Counted from the first letter of the stretch, positions 26,878 to 36,435 are shown. The stretch is 64,000 bases of DNA from Chryseobacterium carnipullorum (GCF_900142785.1 NZ_FRCD01000018.1:1-64000), one strand, 5' to 3'. Numbers and translations are program-made. The notes: generated from the sequence alone by a model not told the origin.

Positions 26878-29250
26878 ATGTATAAAATTTTTCTTTTGCT
26901 GCTGTTTCCAATGTTGATGTCTGCTCAGACACAGATCATCAAAGGTTCAGTAGAGGATACTGAGAATGGAAAAGTTCCTTCCGCAGATATTGACGTTTAT
27001 AATTTAAAAAATGAACTGATCAAAACAGCGAGAACAGATCGTGACGGTCACTTTACTGTAGAAGGAATAGTAGCAGATTCTGTAAAAATAACAGTAAAAA
27101 AAACAGACTATGCTCCGTTTGAAAAAAGAATGAATGTAAATAAGGAAAGTGCGCTTTTAAAAATCATTCTTAAGAAAAACACACAGGAAATAGAGGCAGT
27201 CGTTATGACCCAACAGAAACCTCTGGTCACCAGAAAAGTAGACCGTCTGGAATTCAATGTAGAAAACAGCAATATTTCTTCTCTCAATGCCTGGGAGATA
27301 GTAAAGAAAACGCCAGGTGTGACGATAAACAATGAGGTAATTGCCATTAAAGGAGGGACGGGAATTCTGGTCACGATCAATGATAAAAAAGTAATGCTGA
27401 CAGGAGACGAGCTTAAGAATTTTCTTGAAAACACGGAGGGTGGCGAAATAAAATCTGTAGAAGTCATCACCAATCCGCCAGCAAAATATGAAGCATCAGG
27501 CAGCGCAGTCCTGAATATTGTCATGAAAAAAAATAAGATCGAAGGTTACCGGGGGATTATTTCGTCAAAATATGTTCAGACTCAATATGCAAAAGGGGTT
27601 GCAGGAATATCCCAGTATTATAAAAAAGATAAGCTATCCTTGATGGGAAGTTATTACAGAGGCTTTGGAACGTATTATCGGGAAGGAACAGATTATGTAA
27701 ATTATCAGGGAAGTCAGACCAGGTGGGTAAGTACCATGAACAGGAAAGATAAAAATAAAGCACAGAATACCATTAACTTCAACGCTGAATATGAAATTGA
27801 TAGCCTCACCAACCTGAGCTTAAATTATTCAGGATACTTCAGTCCGAAATCTTTTGGAACTTACATGGTACCTACCTTAATCTATAACAGTCAGGATATA
27901 GCTGAATCCAATTATACAACCATCAATGACCATCAGTCCGGAACGATCAATAATTCATTAAGCTTTCAGCTGGACAGAAAACTTAATAAGAAAAGCAGCC
28001 TTTCATGGATCAGTTATTTTACAGGAAACAATGGGGATAAATATCAGAATGTGCTTACTCATCTGAATTTTGCGGGAGAATCACCCAGAGATGATAATTT
28101 TTTTACTCAAAATACAACAGATGTTAAGCTCTATTCCACGCAGGCAGATTATCAGTGGAAAAATAAAAACCTGGAGCTTGAATCCGGGGTGAAATATAGT
28201 TTTGTAAAAACAATGAGCCGACTGGATTTTTCAGATAACGAAAATGGAAACCTGCAGCTCAGACCTGAAAAAAGCAGTCTGTTTGATTATAAAGAACACA
28301 ATATGGGCCTTTATTCTTCATTAGCGTACCATCTTGGAAAATGGAATTTTAAAGGAGGGCTTCGTGCAGAAATGACGGATCTGGAAGGTGTGGTTTCTGA
28401 ACCTTATGAACAAAACAAAAATAAGTATTGGAATCTTTTTCCTACTTTTTACGCTCAGTATTCCACAGAGAACAAACATGAATTTGGATTCTCCTACGGA
28501 AAAAGAATCAGCAGGCCATCGTACTCATGGCTGAATCCTGCCAAATCTTACTATAATTTATTCTCTTATTATCAGGGAGACCCAAAGCTGAAAGCGACGA
28601 TCATTCATAATCTCAATTTTACTTATTCATGGAAAGGCTGGAATCTGGACCTTTATTACAGGAAAGAGATCTATCCATCCATGGAAATTTCATTTCAGGA
28701 ACCCAGTACCCATAATCTGATCTACTATTTTACCAATATTGAAAAAGGACAGGCTTTTGGAGCAAGTCTTTATAAAAATTTCCAGATCAAACCCTGGTGG
28801 ACTGTGATCCTTTCTGAGAATCTTGAACACAATGAAAATTATTTCAAAGGAATCGACGGGCTTCTCTATGAAAACAAGGTCTGGAACTGGGGCTCTACTA
28901 TTTCAACCGGAATTACTTTAAATAAAACCAATGATTGGAAAATGGAAATTGGCCACAAATATTATTCACCTGGGATACAGGGGACTTTCAGAATCTCCGG
29001 TGCTTGGTCTGCTTATTTTGTGATGAATCGGAAATTTTTTAATAAGAAGCTGGAAGCTTCCCTTATCTGTAATGATATATTCAGGACTATGGGGCAGAAA
29101 GTGAGTACAAAATACGCCAATCAGGATAATTACTTCCTGGATTATGGAGATACCCAAGGATTTACCCTTTCTTTGAAATTCAATTTCGGGAACCAGTCTG
29201 TCAAGAATGCTAAAACAATAAAAAAAACAGAGGAGGCTGACAGGCTTTAA
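26878..29250 (+). CDS. TonB-dependent-type outer membrane beta-barrel protein
   Basis: A 790-residue outer-membrane protein: signal peptide (about 1-16, ending MSAQ), a carboxypeptidase-regulatory-like domain (about 17-100), a plug-like region with VKKTPGVTI and IEVITNPPAKYEA-type sequence (here SVEVITNPPAKYEASG, about 198-213), and a C-terminal barrel of the OMP_b-brl_3 type rich in alternating aromatic residues. In Bacteroidota these relatives of TonB receptors take up or bind unidentified ligands. No SusD partner is adjacent. Divergent from a histidine kinase gene, which may control it. Confidence 0.88.
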   Translation: MYKIFLLLLFPMLMSAQTQIIKGSVEDTENGKVPSADIDVYNLKNELIKTARTDRDGHFTVEGIVADSVKITVKKTDYAPFEKRMNVNKESALLKIILKKNTQEIEAVVMTQQKPLVTRKVDRLEFNVENSNISSLNAWEIVKKTPGVTINNEVIAIKGGTGILVTINDKKVMLTGDELKNFLENTEGGEIKSVEVITNPPAKYEASGSAVLNIVMKKNKIEGYRGIISSKYVQTQYAKGVAGISQYYKKDKLSLMGSYYRGFGTYYREGTDYVNYQGSQTRWVSTMNRKDKNKAQNTINFNAEYEIDSLTNLSLNYSGYFSPKSFGTYMVPTLIYNSQDIAESNYTTINDHQSGTINNSLSFQLDRKLNKKSSLSWISYFTGNNGDKYQNVLTHLNFAGESPRDDNFFTQNTTDVKLYSTQADYQWKNKNLELESGVKYSFVKTMSRLDFSDNENGNLQLRPEKSSLFDYKEHNMGLYSSLAYHLGKWNFKGGLRAEMTDLEGVVSEPYEQNKNKYWNLFPTFYAQYSTENKHEFGFSYGKRISRPSYSWLNPAKSYYNLFSYYQGDPKLKATIIHNLNFTYSWKGWNLDLYYRKEIYPSMEISFQEPSTHNLIYYFTNIEKGQAFGASLYKNFQIKPWWTVILSENLEHNENYFKGIDGLLYENKVWNWGSTISTGITLNKTNDWKMEIGHKYYSPGIQGTFRISGAWSAYFVMNRKFFNKKLEASLICNDIFRTMGQKVSTKYANQDNYFLDYGDTQGFTLSLKFNFGNQSVKNAKTIKKTEEADRL

Positions 29251-29392
29251 TCAGGCAACTCCAATCTTCCGATACCTGTTTTCCTTTCAAAGAAATAAAA
29301 AACTGATATTCATAAAACATTATTATAAAAGAAATGGCTGGCTGGTGTTACATTTTCGCTAATTTTGATACTTATTTTTAAAAATTAGAGTT

Positions 29393-31258
29393 ATGAAACG
29401 ATTTCTTTATGCTCTGGTAGTGGTTGTTTCTATGCAGCAAATCGCTGCGCAGGAGCTGTATATGCCGAGAAATATTAAAAAAGCCTTTGAGAAAGGAACC
29501 CGTGATATTTCCGGGGCGCCGGGCAAAAATTATTGGCAGAACAAAGGAATTTACAATGTTGAGGTAAAAGTAGATGCTGCAACGAAAACAGTTTCAGGAA
29601 AAGAAACGATCGTATACAGCAACAACAGTCCGGACGAACTCCATGAGCTGGCGATCAGATTTGTAAATAATCTTCATAAACCGCAGTCTCCAAGATCTGG
29701 GCTGGTATCTAAAGATTTTCTGTCTTCAGGACTTCATATCAGATCGTTTATCGTAAACGGTGAAAAATATGCGATAAACAGTGACGACTGGGGAACTGTA
29801 GAAAAAGTAAAACTGAATAAAGCGTTGAAAGCCGGCGCTAAAGCTGAAGTGAAAATAGAGTGGGAGTACCCGCTTTCTGTGCAAAGTGGAAGAGAAGGGC
29901 AGATAGATCCTGAGACTTTTTATGTAGCCTATTCTTTCCCCAGAATTTCTGTGTATGATGACTATAATGGCTGGGATATGCTTCCTCACTCAGACAGACA
30001 GGAATTTTACAATGATTTCAATGATTATAATTTCACCATCTCTGCTCCGAAGAATTTTGTTGTATGGGCTACCGGGGATTTTCTGAATCCTGATGCCGTA
30101 CTTCAGCCGGAATATTTGAAAAGATACAAGGCCTCTCTCAAAAGCGATAAGGTAATGCATATTGCCTCTGAGCAGGAAATGAGATCCGGAAAAGTAACGA
30201 AGCAGAACAAATGGAATGTCTGGAAATTCAAAGCCAGTCATATTACAGATTTCTGTTTTGCGCTAAGCAATCATTATGTTTGGGATGGGGCAAGTGTTCA
30301 GTTAAAAACAAAGAGAGCAAGTGTTCAATCCGCATATAAAACAGGCGCTAAGGATTTTGAACAATATGTAGACTGGATGCGTTATAATCTGGACTGGTTT
30401 TCAAAGAAATGGCCGGGTGTGGAATATCCTTATAATGTGATGACCGCTATCCAGGGCTATGCAGATATGGAATATCCAATGATGATCAACGATACCAGCA
30501 TTCCTGATGATCTTCGTGATGCAAGGCTGACAGCAGATCATGAGATCGCCCATACCTATTTTCCTTTCTATATGGGGATCAATGAAACCCGTTACGCCTT
30601 TATGGATGAAGGCTGGGCTACCACCCTTGAATATCTGATCGGAATCGATGAAAACGAGGAAACCGCAGCAAAAGAATTTTATAAGAATTTCCGGGTAAAA
30701 AAGTGGATTAAAGATCCCTCTGCTGAACAGGATCAGCCCGTGATTACGATGAGCACACAGGTAAGTGGTGCAGGATACGGAAACAATTCCTATGTAAAAG
30801 CATCCCTGTCTTATCTTGCATTGAAAGATTATTTAGGAGATGATCTGTTCAAGAAAGCGCTTCTGCACTATATGGACAACTGGAATGGAAAACATCCGGT
30901 ACCGTGGGATTATTTTAATTCTATGAATACAGGCTCAGGTAAAAATCTGAACTGGTTCTTTCAAAACTGGTTCTACACGAATAATTATATTGATTTAAAA
31001 ATAACCGGTGCTTCACAGCTTAACGATCTTCTTACCGTTAATGTGGATAATGTGGGTGGATTTGCCATCCCGTTTGATGCTGTTTTAAATTATGAAGACG
31101 GATCTGTTGAAAAACTTCACTTCTCACCCGGCTTATGGGAGAAAAATGAAAAGCATGCAGATCTTACCGTTCCTATTAAAAAGAAAGTAAAATCGGTTAC
31201 GTTGGATGGAGATCTCTTTATGGATTATACTCCGGATAATAACACAAGAAAATTATAA
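29393..31258 (+). CDS. M1 family metallopeptidase, 621 residues
   Basis: A second exported M1-type gluzincin: signal peptide (about 1-19, ending IAAQ), active site H383-E384-I385-A386-H387 with E406 as third ligand (FMDEGWATT). It shares the N-terminal layout of the 732-residue paralogue at 21537 (KNYWQNKGIYNVEVKVD compared with HAYWQNSADYDLNVSL) but lacks the long C-terminal extension. It probably acts on peptides in the periplasm. It ends before a bidirectional terminator. Confidence 0.9.
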   Translation: MKRFLYALVVVVSMQQIAAQELYMPRNIKKAFEKGTRDISGAPGKNYWQNKGIYNVEVKVDAATKTVSGKETIVYSNNSPDELHELAIRFVNNLHKPQSPRSGLVSKDFLSSGLHIRSFIVNGEKYAINSDDWGTVEKVKLNKALKAGAKAEVKIEWEYPLSVQSGREGQIDPETFYVAYSFPRISVYDDYNGWDMLPHSDRQEFYNDFNDYNFTISAPKNFVVWATGDFLNPDAVLQPEYLKRYKASLKSDKVMHIASEQEMRSGKVTKQNKWNVWKFKASHITDFCFALSNHYVWDGASVQLKTKRASVQSAYKTGAKDFEQYVDWMRYNLDWFSKKWPGVEYPYNVMTAIQGYADMEYPMMINDTSIPDDLRDARLTADHEIAHTYFPFYMGINETRYAFMDEGWATTLEYLIGIDENEETAAKEFYKNFRVKKWIKDPSAEQDQPVITMSTQVSGAGYGNNSYVKASLSYLALKDYLGDDLFKKALLHYMDNWNGKHPVPWDYFNSMNTGSGKNLNWFFQNWFYTNNYIDLKITGASQLNDLLTVNVDNVGGFAIPFDAVLNYEDGSVEKLHFSPGLWEKNEKHADLTVPIKKKVKSVTLDGDLFMDYTPDNNTRKL

Positions 31259-31265
31259 AAAAGCA

Positions 31266-31295
31266 AAAAGCCTGAATGAAAATTCAGGCTCTTTT
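31266..31295. terminator. Bidirectional terminator
   Basis: Stem AAAGCCTGAAT / ATTCAGGCTCTTT with flanking A- and T-runs between the convergent M1 and M43 peptidase genes. Confidence 0.8.
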
Positions 31296-31318
31296 ATGTA
31301 AAGTTAATTTGGGTGTTA

Positions 31319-32335
31319 TTATCTTAATCCAGCTCTTGGGCCAGCTGCTGCTACTACAGCCTGCATTCTTGTTTTTTGGTTAGCAGAGAACATAAACATT
31401 GCTTTGTCGTCTACATAATCCATATAGTTCATAAACATTTGAGAACGGCTTACTCCTCCACAAACTCTGTTTAAAGGATAAGATGGTGTTCCATAGTTAG
31501 GGCCAGGAGAAGTAGGAGTATCATTAGAGTAATCTGTCTGACATCCAGCGTTAGATGATCCCCAAAGGTGAGGCAGGTTTAAGTAGTGACCTACTTCGTG
31601 TGTAACTGTTCTTCCTAAATTAAATGGAGCTGAAGCACCTGTTTTTCCTATATACTGGTAACCTATTACCAGACCATCATACCATAATCCTGCAGATTCC
31701 GGATAGTAGGCATATCCCAGTGTTCCCGGCTGATTGTTCTCATCAAGGATAGAATTAACTACCCAGATATTCATGTTTTTGGTTGGATCAGTAGCATTGA
31801 TGCCTCCGGTAGTTGATTTTTTCATTTCTTCAAGATCAGATCTCCAGGCGGTTTTTGTGCTTTGCTTACGATTGGTTGCTACCAATTTAAAGCTGATTTT
31901 TACATTGCCGGCTGCAGAAGGCTGAAATGCTGCCGGTATTTTATTAATATCAGAATTTGTAGCACCGTAATCAGCATTCAATACGGCGATTTGTTCTGCA
32001 ATTCTTGCATCAGAAATATTTTGGGAAGTGGTATTATAGATCACATTGAAGACCACTGGAATTTCAACAGTTCCGTCTGCAAGCACTTTACCCATTGACA
32101 GATCTCTTAAAAATTTATCAGACTGTAATTCGTTAGCTTCAAATCTGGCTCTTAATGCAGGATCACTTTTGAGGGCCTTCTCTCTAATAAGGTCAGAAGG
32201 GCAGGATCTTTTTGATGCCAGCATATTAGGCGTTGTACCTGGGTCCTGTGATGCATCCTCCTGATTGGAAAGAGTATCATTGTTACAGGCAGACATAAAG
32301 CTCAGTATAAGAGCTCCGAAAAATAGCTTTTTCAT
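31319..32335 (-). CDS. M43-type (pappalysin-like) zinc metalloprotease lipoprotein
   Basis: A 338-residue metzincin with a lipoprotein signal (lipobox MSAC, Cys 17) and an Asn/Asp/Glu-rich linker, so probably anchored on the outer membrane, perhaps surface exposed. The zinc motif is H246-E-V-G-H250-Y-L-N-L-P-H256 and the Met-turn is FMNYMDY (301-307). The residue usually Gly in HExxHxxGxxH is Asn. Family M43 cleaves extracellular proteins; the substrate is unknown. It is a close paralogue of the gene at 35395; both end in GPRAGLR. Confidence 0.88.
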   Translation of the reverse strand: MKKLFFGALILSFMSACNNDTLSNQEDASQDPGTTPNMLASKRSCPSDLIREKALKSDPALRARFEANELQSDKFLRDLSMGKVLADGTVEIPVVFNVIYNTTSQNISDARIAEQIAVLNADYGATNSDINKIPAAFQPSAAGNVKISFKLVATNRKQSTKTAWRSDLEEMKKSTTGGINATDPTKNMNIWVVNSILDENNQPGTLGYAYYPESAGLWYDGLVIGYQYIGKTGASAPFNLGRTVTHEVGHYLNLPHLWGSSNAGCQTDYSNDTPTSPGPNYGTPSYPLNRVCGGVSRSQMFMNYMDYVDDKAMFMFSANQKTRMQAVVAAAGPRAGLR

Positions 32336-32360
32336 AATATATTGTTAATGGTTTGGTCTC

Positions 32361-32392
32361 CAAATTTATATTATAAAAAATTAAAAAACAAA
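32361..32392 (-). promoter_or_regulatory. Promoter of M43 protease gene
   Basis: On the minus strand TTTG (32389-32392), 20-base spacer, TAAATTTG (32361-32368): a full match to the Bacteroidota consensus, 26 bases before the ATG. The surrounding gap of 261 bases is very AT-rich with nothing else recognisable. Confidence 0.7.
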
Positions 32393-32596
32393 ACATTTGA
32401 TAAAATATTTAAATATTTTTCATTCAATGCCTGTTTCTATTGAATATTATGTGTGTTTTAGTTGTTTTAGTTGAATTTTAATCATATCACTAACGTGTGT
32501 TTAATTATTTTACTTTTTAATTTGTATTAATTGAAAATTATTAAACAAAAATACTGAATTGATTTATATTTTTAAGTTTAATTTCTTTAAGAATGA

Positions 32597-33238
32597 TTAT
32601 CCTGCAAAACCGTTCTTAATGGCGAAAACAGCCAGTCCTACGCGTGTTTTGAGATCTAATTTATCACACAATTGGTCCCGGTAGCTTTCTACGGTTCTCG
32701 GACTGCAGCACATCCTGTCTGCAATTTCTTTATAGCTCAGCTCAGTGACAGTATATTTCAGAAATTCTCTTTCACGATCCGAAATTCTTACAGCACTTTC
32801 TATTTCCTTGTCCTTGTTCAGATTGGAGAATATTATTTTTGAAGCCCATTCAGGATAAAAGAATCCGTCTGAATTTAATTTTATTAATGCTGTTTCAAGA
32901 TCTTTCGGATGGGTATTTTTTAACAGATATCCTTTTGCACCGTTTTTAATCATTTTGATAACACTGTTGTCGTCACCCTGCATGCTCAGAGCCATTACCT
33001 GAATGTTTGGATGGTTTTGGGTAAGCCATGCAGCCGTTTCAAAACCGTCCATGATAGGCATACTGATATCCAGTAAAATGATATCCGGGATTTTTTCGTT
33101 ATTGTTAAACTTATCAATCAGGTCTTTGCCGTTTTCACATACATAAATCACTTCAAATTCATTAAAATTATCAATGATTCCTTCTAGTGCTTTAGCGATA
33201 AGAACATGGTCGTCAACGATTACTATTGTTTTTTTCAT
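32597..33238 (-). CDS. NarL/LuxR-family response regulator
   Basis: A 213-residue regulator: receiver with D9-D10 and phospho-acceptor D57 (IILLDISMPIMDG), then a C-terminal LuxR-type helix-turn-helix (VTELSYKEIADRMCCSPRTV, about 165-184). Its start overlaps the kinase gene by 4 bases (ATGA). It is the last gene of a four-gene operon starting at 35217. Confidence 0.93.
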   Translation of the reverse strand: MKKTIVIVDDHVLIAKALEGIIDNFNEFEVIYVCENGKDLIDKFNNNEKIPDIILLDISMPIMDGFETAAWLTQNHPNIQVMALSMQGDDNSVIKMIKNGAKGYLLKNTHPKDLETALIKLNSDGFFYPEWASKIIFSNLNKDKEIESAVRISDREREFLKYTVTELSYKEIADRMCCSPRTVESYRDQLCDKLDLKTRVGLAVFAIKNGFAG

Positions 33239-34020
33239 GGCTGTTTTTTTAATATAATATGAAGGCTGGTTCCGGTGTTTTCCCGGCTTTCAAAAGTAAA
33301 ATCGGCTCCTATAATAGCCGCTCTGTTTTTCATATTCGTCAGGCCGATGCCGCTAGATTTTATTTTGCTATTGTCGAATCCGATGCCGTCATCCCTCAGA
33401 TGAAGTTCCCATAATACCTCTTCAGAAGTACTCAGGTTGATAAAAATATTTTTGCAATGAGCATGTTTAATGCTGTTCTGAATAAATTCCTGCGTAATTC
33501 TTAGCAGTACATTTTTATGGGCAAATCCCAGGTCAAGCTGATTAAAATTATGCTCAAAAGTAACCTTACATCTTTTAAAAGTATTGGTGTTATCTACTTC
33601 CTCCTGAATCAAAGTTACAATTTCCTTTTGGGTTATATTGTCGTCTGTCAGTGTTTTGGAGAGACTTCTCAGATCCTGCAATGACTGATTGATAATTTGG
33701 GATACCTGATCGATTCTTTCACTTACTTCAGGGACTCTATTTTCGTAGAGAAGCTGCTGGGTGTAAAGGCTTACCAAAGTCAGTTTCTGGCCAATATTGT
33801 CATGGAGTTCACGCCCGATCTGCTGCATCGTGGCCTGTTGAATTTCCAGTTGGGTAGCCAGAAGTTCCCTTTTGTGGATTTCGTTTTTTACTTCAATTTC
33901 ATTCATATACTCTCTCTTCCTCTGTTTGTACTTTCGTATGTAAACCATTACGGCAGCTACAAACAGAACAAAGAAGATATTGAATAGAATGATGGTTATT
34001 ATGAGCTCCGTTTTCCCCAT
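33235..34020 (-). CDS. HisKA_3-type sensor histidine kinase
   Basis: A 261-residue kinase with a single N-terminal membrane helix (about 6-28), a coiled linker, the HisKA_3 phosphorylation site H73 (IGRELHDNIGQKLTL) and a NarX-type ATPase domain (ITQEFIQNSIKHAH, LRDDGIGFD, GIGLTNMKNRA). It has practically no periplasmic domain, so it must sense through the membrane, a cytoplasmic signal or a partner protein; the membrane protein encoded just upstream, overlapping by 22 bases, is the obvious candidate. Confidence 0.92.
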   Translation of the reverse strand: MGKTELIITIILFNIFFVLFVAAVMVYIRKYKQRKREYMNEIEVKNEIHKRELLATQLEIQQATMQQIGRELHDNIGQKLTLVSLYTQQLLYENRVPEVSERIDQVSQIINQSLQDLRSLSKTLTDDNITQKEIVTLIQEEVDNTNTFKRCKVTFEHNFNQLDLGFAHKNVLLRITQEFIQNSIKHAHCKNIFINLSTSEEVLWELHLRDDGIGFDNSKIKSSGIGLTNMKNRAAIIGADFTFESRENTGTSLHIILKKQP

Positions 34021-34649
34021 ATGAATGAAATTGAAAATAAAAGATACATTGTAATTCCGGATATCAGAAAATAATTAAAATACATATCCCATAGTTCCTT
34101 ATACTTGGCCAGCAAACTAAAAAATGTCCAAAAAGGAAGTGTCCCTATATAAAATAGCGTGACACCTAAATTAATGTAAAACATTTTATTCTTACTGAAG
34201 TTTAAAATCTCAGCAGAATTAATCTGTTTGTAATATTCCATAATCACAAGCACCATCAGCATAAGACATCCAAATGTATAATTGAAAGAAAAGATTATTT
34301 TTTTTGTAGTAAAAAATACTTCACTTGGTAAAAATGATAATAAATATAAGCCTGACAAAGTATAGAAAAGTTTCGGCTTTCCTAGGGACTTTGCAGCATA
34401 TAACCAGTAAAAGAAAAGAAACTCAATTGGGATTACGAAATAATTAAAAAATTTTGGTTTATCATATGCTATGAGTTGATGTCCCCATTTTCCCATTACT
34501 TCACATAGGAACATAAGAATAAGATAAAAAGAGAAATACTTCCAATACCCATCATTATTACCACGTTTATAGTAAATGATCGATATGATAGCAGCGAGTC
34601 CTTCTATCCAGATCAGAGACTCCTGAAGTATCTTCTGAAAATCAGTCAT
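33999..34649 (-). CDS. Polytopic membrane protein of unknown function, TCS-linked
   Basis: A 216-residue protein with six or seven predicted membrane helices and no recognised family. Aromatic-rich loops (FYWLYAAKSLGKPK, FWTFFSLLAKYKELW) join the helices. Its 3' end overlaps the kinase gene by 22 bases, a tight coupling that suggests it works with the kinase, possibly as its sensor. The ATG at 34647-34649 is followed at once by a hydrophilic stretch and then the first helix. Confidence 0.7.
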   Translation of the reverse strand: MTDFQKILQESLIWIEGLAAIISIIYYKRGNNDGYWKYFSFYLILMFLCEVMGKWGHQLIAYDKPKFFNYFVIPIEFLFFYWLYAAKSLGKPKLFYTLSGLYLLSFLPSEVFFTTKKIIFSFNYTFGCLMLMVLVIMEYYKQINSAEILNFSKNKMFYINLGVTLFYIGTLPFWTFFSLLAKYKELWDMYFNYFLISGITMYLLFSISFIWGKRSS

Positions 34650-34677
34650 ATGGGTTGTAAAATAAAAAAATTACGAA

Positions 34678-35217
34678 TTAAGGGAATTGTTCAATTTTTG
34701 TGTCGTGTGGTGGAGATAACGTTCCGTGGTTTTCAGCAATTGTATCGGTAGGTAATGCTGGACCTTTTCTTTCAGCCATAGCCAGTGTTGAATCCGAATT
34801 TGAAGGACAGAAATCATAGTCAAGAATAGCTCCCGTTTCATCTTCTTTTTTCAAGGTAGGAATCATCACCAGGGTATGTCTTTCCGCATATTCTTTTTCT
34901 ACTGGATGCCCCTCCATTATTGCCCAGTCGTCCGCTTTTGGATAGGCAGCATAATAAAATCTGATGCCTAAATCCTCTTCAGAAATAGTAGGATTTACTT
35001 TTGCTGCTTCATTTTCTATACATGAAATGAATTTTTTAAGTTTTGGAAGGTCAAACCATATCGCATGCGAATCAGTAATCCCCATTTCCTTATTTACCGC
35101 CTGCATCTGGTTGTTTCTGTAATTAGAGATCAACTTCTTAACAAGCTCTGAAGCAATGGTGTTTGTACTTGAAGCGGATTCAAGGCTTCCCGCTTCTGAA
35201 GTAGATTTTGGTTTCAT
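34678..35217 (-). CDS. Hypothetical protein, first gene of TCS operon
   Basis: A 179-residue soluble protein without signal peptide. The N-terminal 25 residues are Ser/Thr/Ala-rich and probably disordered; the middle looks folded (KLISNYRNNQM, WFDLPKLKKFISCIENEA, IRFYYAAYPKADDWA); the C-terminus is Pro-rich (LPTDTIAENHGTLSPP). No family recognised. The gene lies 28 bases upstream of the polytopic membrane protein and heads the operon with kinase and regulator, so it may be the product that the system controls or a component of the sensing complex. Confidence 0.65.
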   Translation of the reverse strand: MKPKSTSEAGSLESASSTNTIASELVKKLISNYRNNQMQAVNKEMGITDSHAIWFDLPKLKKFISCIENEAAKVNPTISEEDLGIRFYYAAYPKADDWAIMEGHPVEKEYAERHTLVMIPTLKKEDETGAILDYDFCPSNSDSTLAMAERKGPALPTDTIAENHGTLSPPHDTKIEQFP

Positions 35218-35344
35218 AACGTTAGTTTTATAAAAGAATATTAGTTAGTAGCGCAAATTTCGTGAAAATTTTATGTTATACCGATGTGTTTTTTCCTGTT
35301 TATTTTTCAGGGTTTTTACGGATTGTAAATTACACTATAAAACA

Positions 35345-35375
35345 ATAAGGTCCCCAAATTATTTGGAGACCTTAT
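35345..35375 (-). terminator. Terminator of second M43 protease gene
   Basis: Stem ATAAGGTCCCCAA / TTGGAGACCTTAT, 20 bases past the stop codon on the minus strand. It also separates this gene from the two-component operon. Confidence 0.7.
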
Positions 35376-35394
35376 GTATGGACTGTAATTAGAT

Positions 35395-36396
35395 TTACAA
35401 TATTCTTAATCCGGCTCTTGGACCGTTAGCTGAAATGGCAGCCTGCATTCTGTCGTTTTGTTTTTTTGTGAACATGAATAAGGTAGTTTCATCAGAATAA
35501 TCCATGTAGTTCATGAACATAGTGGAACGGGATACGCCTCCGCATGTTTCCATTTTAGGATAAGAAGGTACGCCTCTGTGGTTGGTGATCTGTTGTGGAG
35601 TATCGTCTACAAGGTCATTTCCACAGTTAGCATCACCCCAGATATGTCTAAGGTTAAGGTAGTGTCCTACTTCGTGTACCGTTACTCTTCCTTTATTGTG
35701 TGTAGCAACTGGCCCGCCTTCACCTACATATTCGTCCATCATCACAACTCCGTCATTCCAAAGGCCTGCAGATTCAGGGAAAGTAGCATATCCAAGTACG
35801 TATCCGGTTTGGTATGGCATATAGTTTACTACCCAGATGTTCAGGTATTTAGAAGGGTCAGTAGCATTGATTCCTCCTGTTGAGGTCTTTTTCATATTAT
35901 CATTAGGAGCCCAGTTGGAGGTAGTCGTAGATTTTCTGTTGATCTGAGCCAGTCTGAATTTGATCTTTGTATCTCCGGCATTCACAGGCTGGAATGCAGC
36001 AGGAATATTGGAAACATTAGCATGGGTTGAAGCAAAAGCTTTGTTCAGAACATCAATCTGCGAGTTGATTCTTGCATCAGATACATTATTCGTTGAATTG
36101 GTGTATAGGACATTGAAAATAACCGGGATTTCCACGCTGCCGTCAGGCAGTACTTTGCCCACTTTCTTTTGCTCAATATAATCTGCGGTGTTGTTTTCGA
36201 TCTGAAACATGCGCTGTGCTGCATCAGGGTTTTCTGAAAGAAATTTTTGTCGTACCAGATCTGAGCCGCAAATAGCTGCTGTTTTATCTGCCATGGCAGG
36301 CTGATCCGGAGTTGTGTTTTCGGAGCCGAGATTTTCGGATTCGTTGTTACATGATACAAAAAGAGTAATCAATACTCCTAATACTGCTTTTTTCAT
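35395..36396 (-). CDS. M43-type (pappalysin-like) zinc metalloprotease lipoprotein, paralogue
   Basis: A 333-residue paralogue of the protease at 31319: lipobox ending at Cys 16 (LFVSC), acidic linker, zinc motif H241-E-V-G-H245-Y-L-N-L-R-H251 followed by IWGD, and a Met-turn TMFMNYMDYSD. The same Gly-to-Asn change in the zinc motif is present in both. Regions such as KKTSTGGINATDP and ESAGLW are shared almost word for word, so the two arose by duplication with the two-component operon lying between them. Confidence 0.88.
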   Translation of the reverse strand: MKKAVLGVLITLFVSCNNESENLGSENTTPDQPAMADKTAAICGSDLVRQKFLSENPDAAQRMFQIENNTADYIEQKKVGKVLPDGSVEIPVIFNVLYTNSTNNVSDARINSQIDVLNKAFASTHANVSNIPAAFQPVNAGDTKIKFRLAQINRKSTTTSNWAPNDNMKKTSTGGINATDPSKYLNIWVVNYMPYQTGYVLGYATFPESAGLWNDGVVMMDEYVGEGGPVATHNKGRVTVHEVGHYLNLRHIWGDANCGNDLVDDTPQQITNHRGVPSYPKMETCGGVSRSTMFMNYMDYSDETTLFMFTKKQNDRMQAAISANGPRAGLRIL

Positions 36397-36427
36397 AAAA
36401 TTATTGTTTTGTGGTTTAAATGTATCA

Positions 36428-36435
36428 CAAATGTA
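36428..36435 (-). promoter_or_regulatory. Promoter -7 element of second M43 protease gene
   Basis: TACATTTG on the minus strand, 31 bases before the ATG; the -33 region is poor. Confidence 0.4.
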
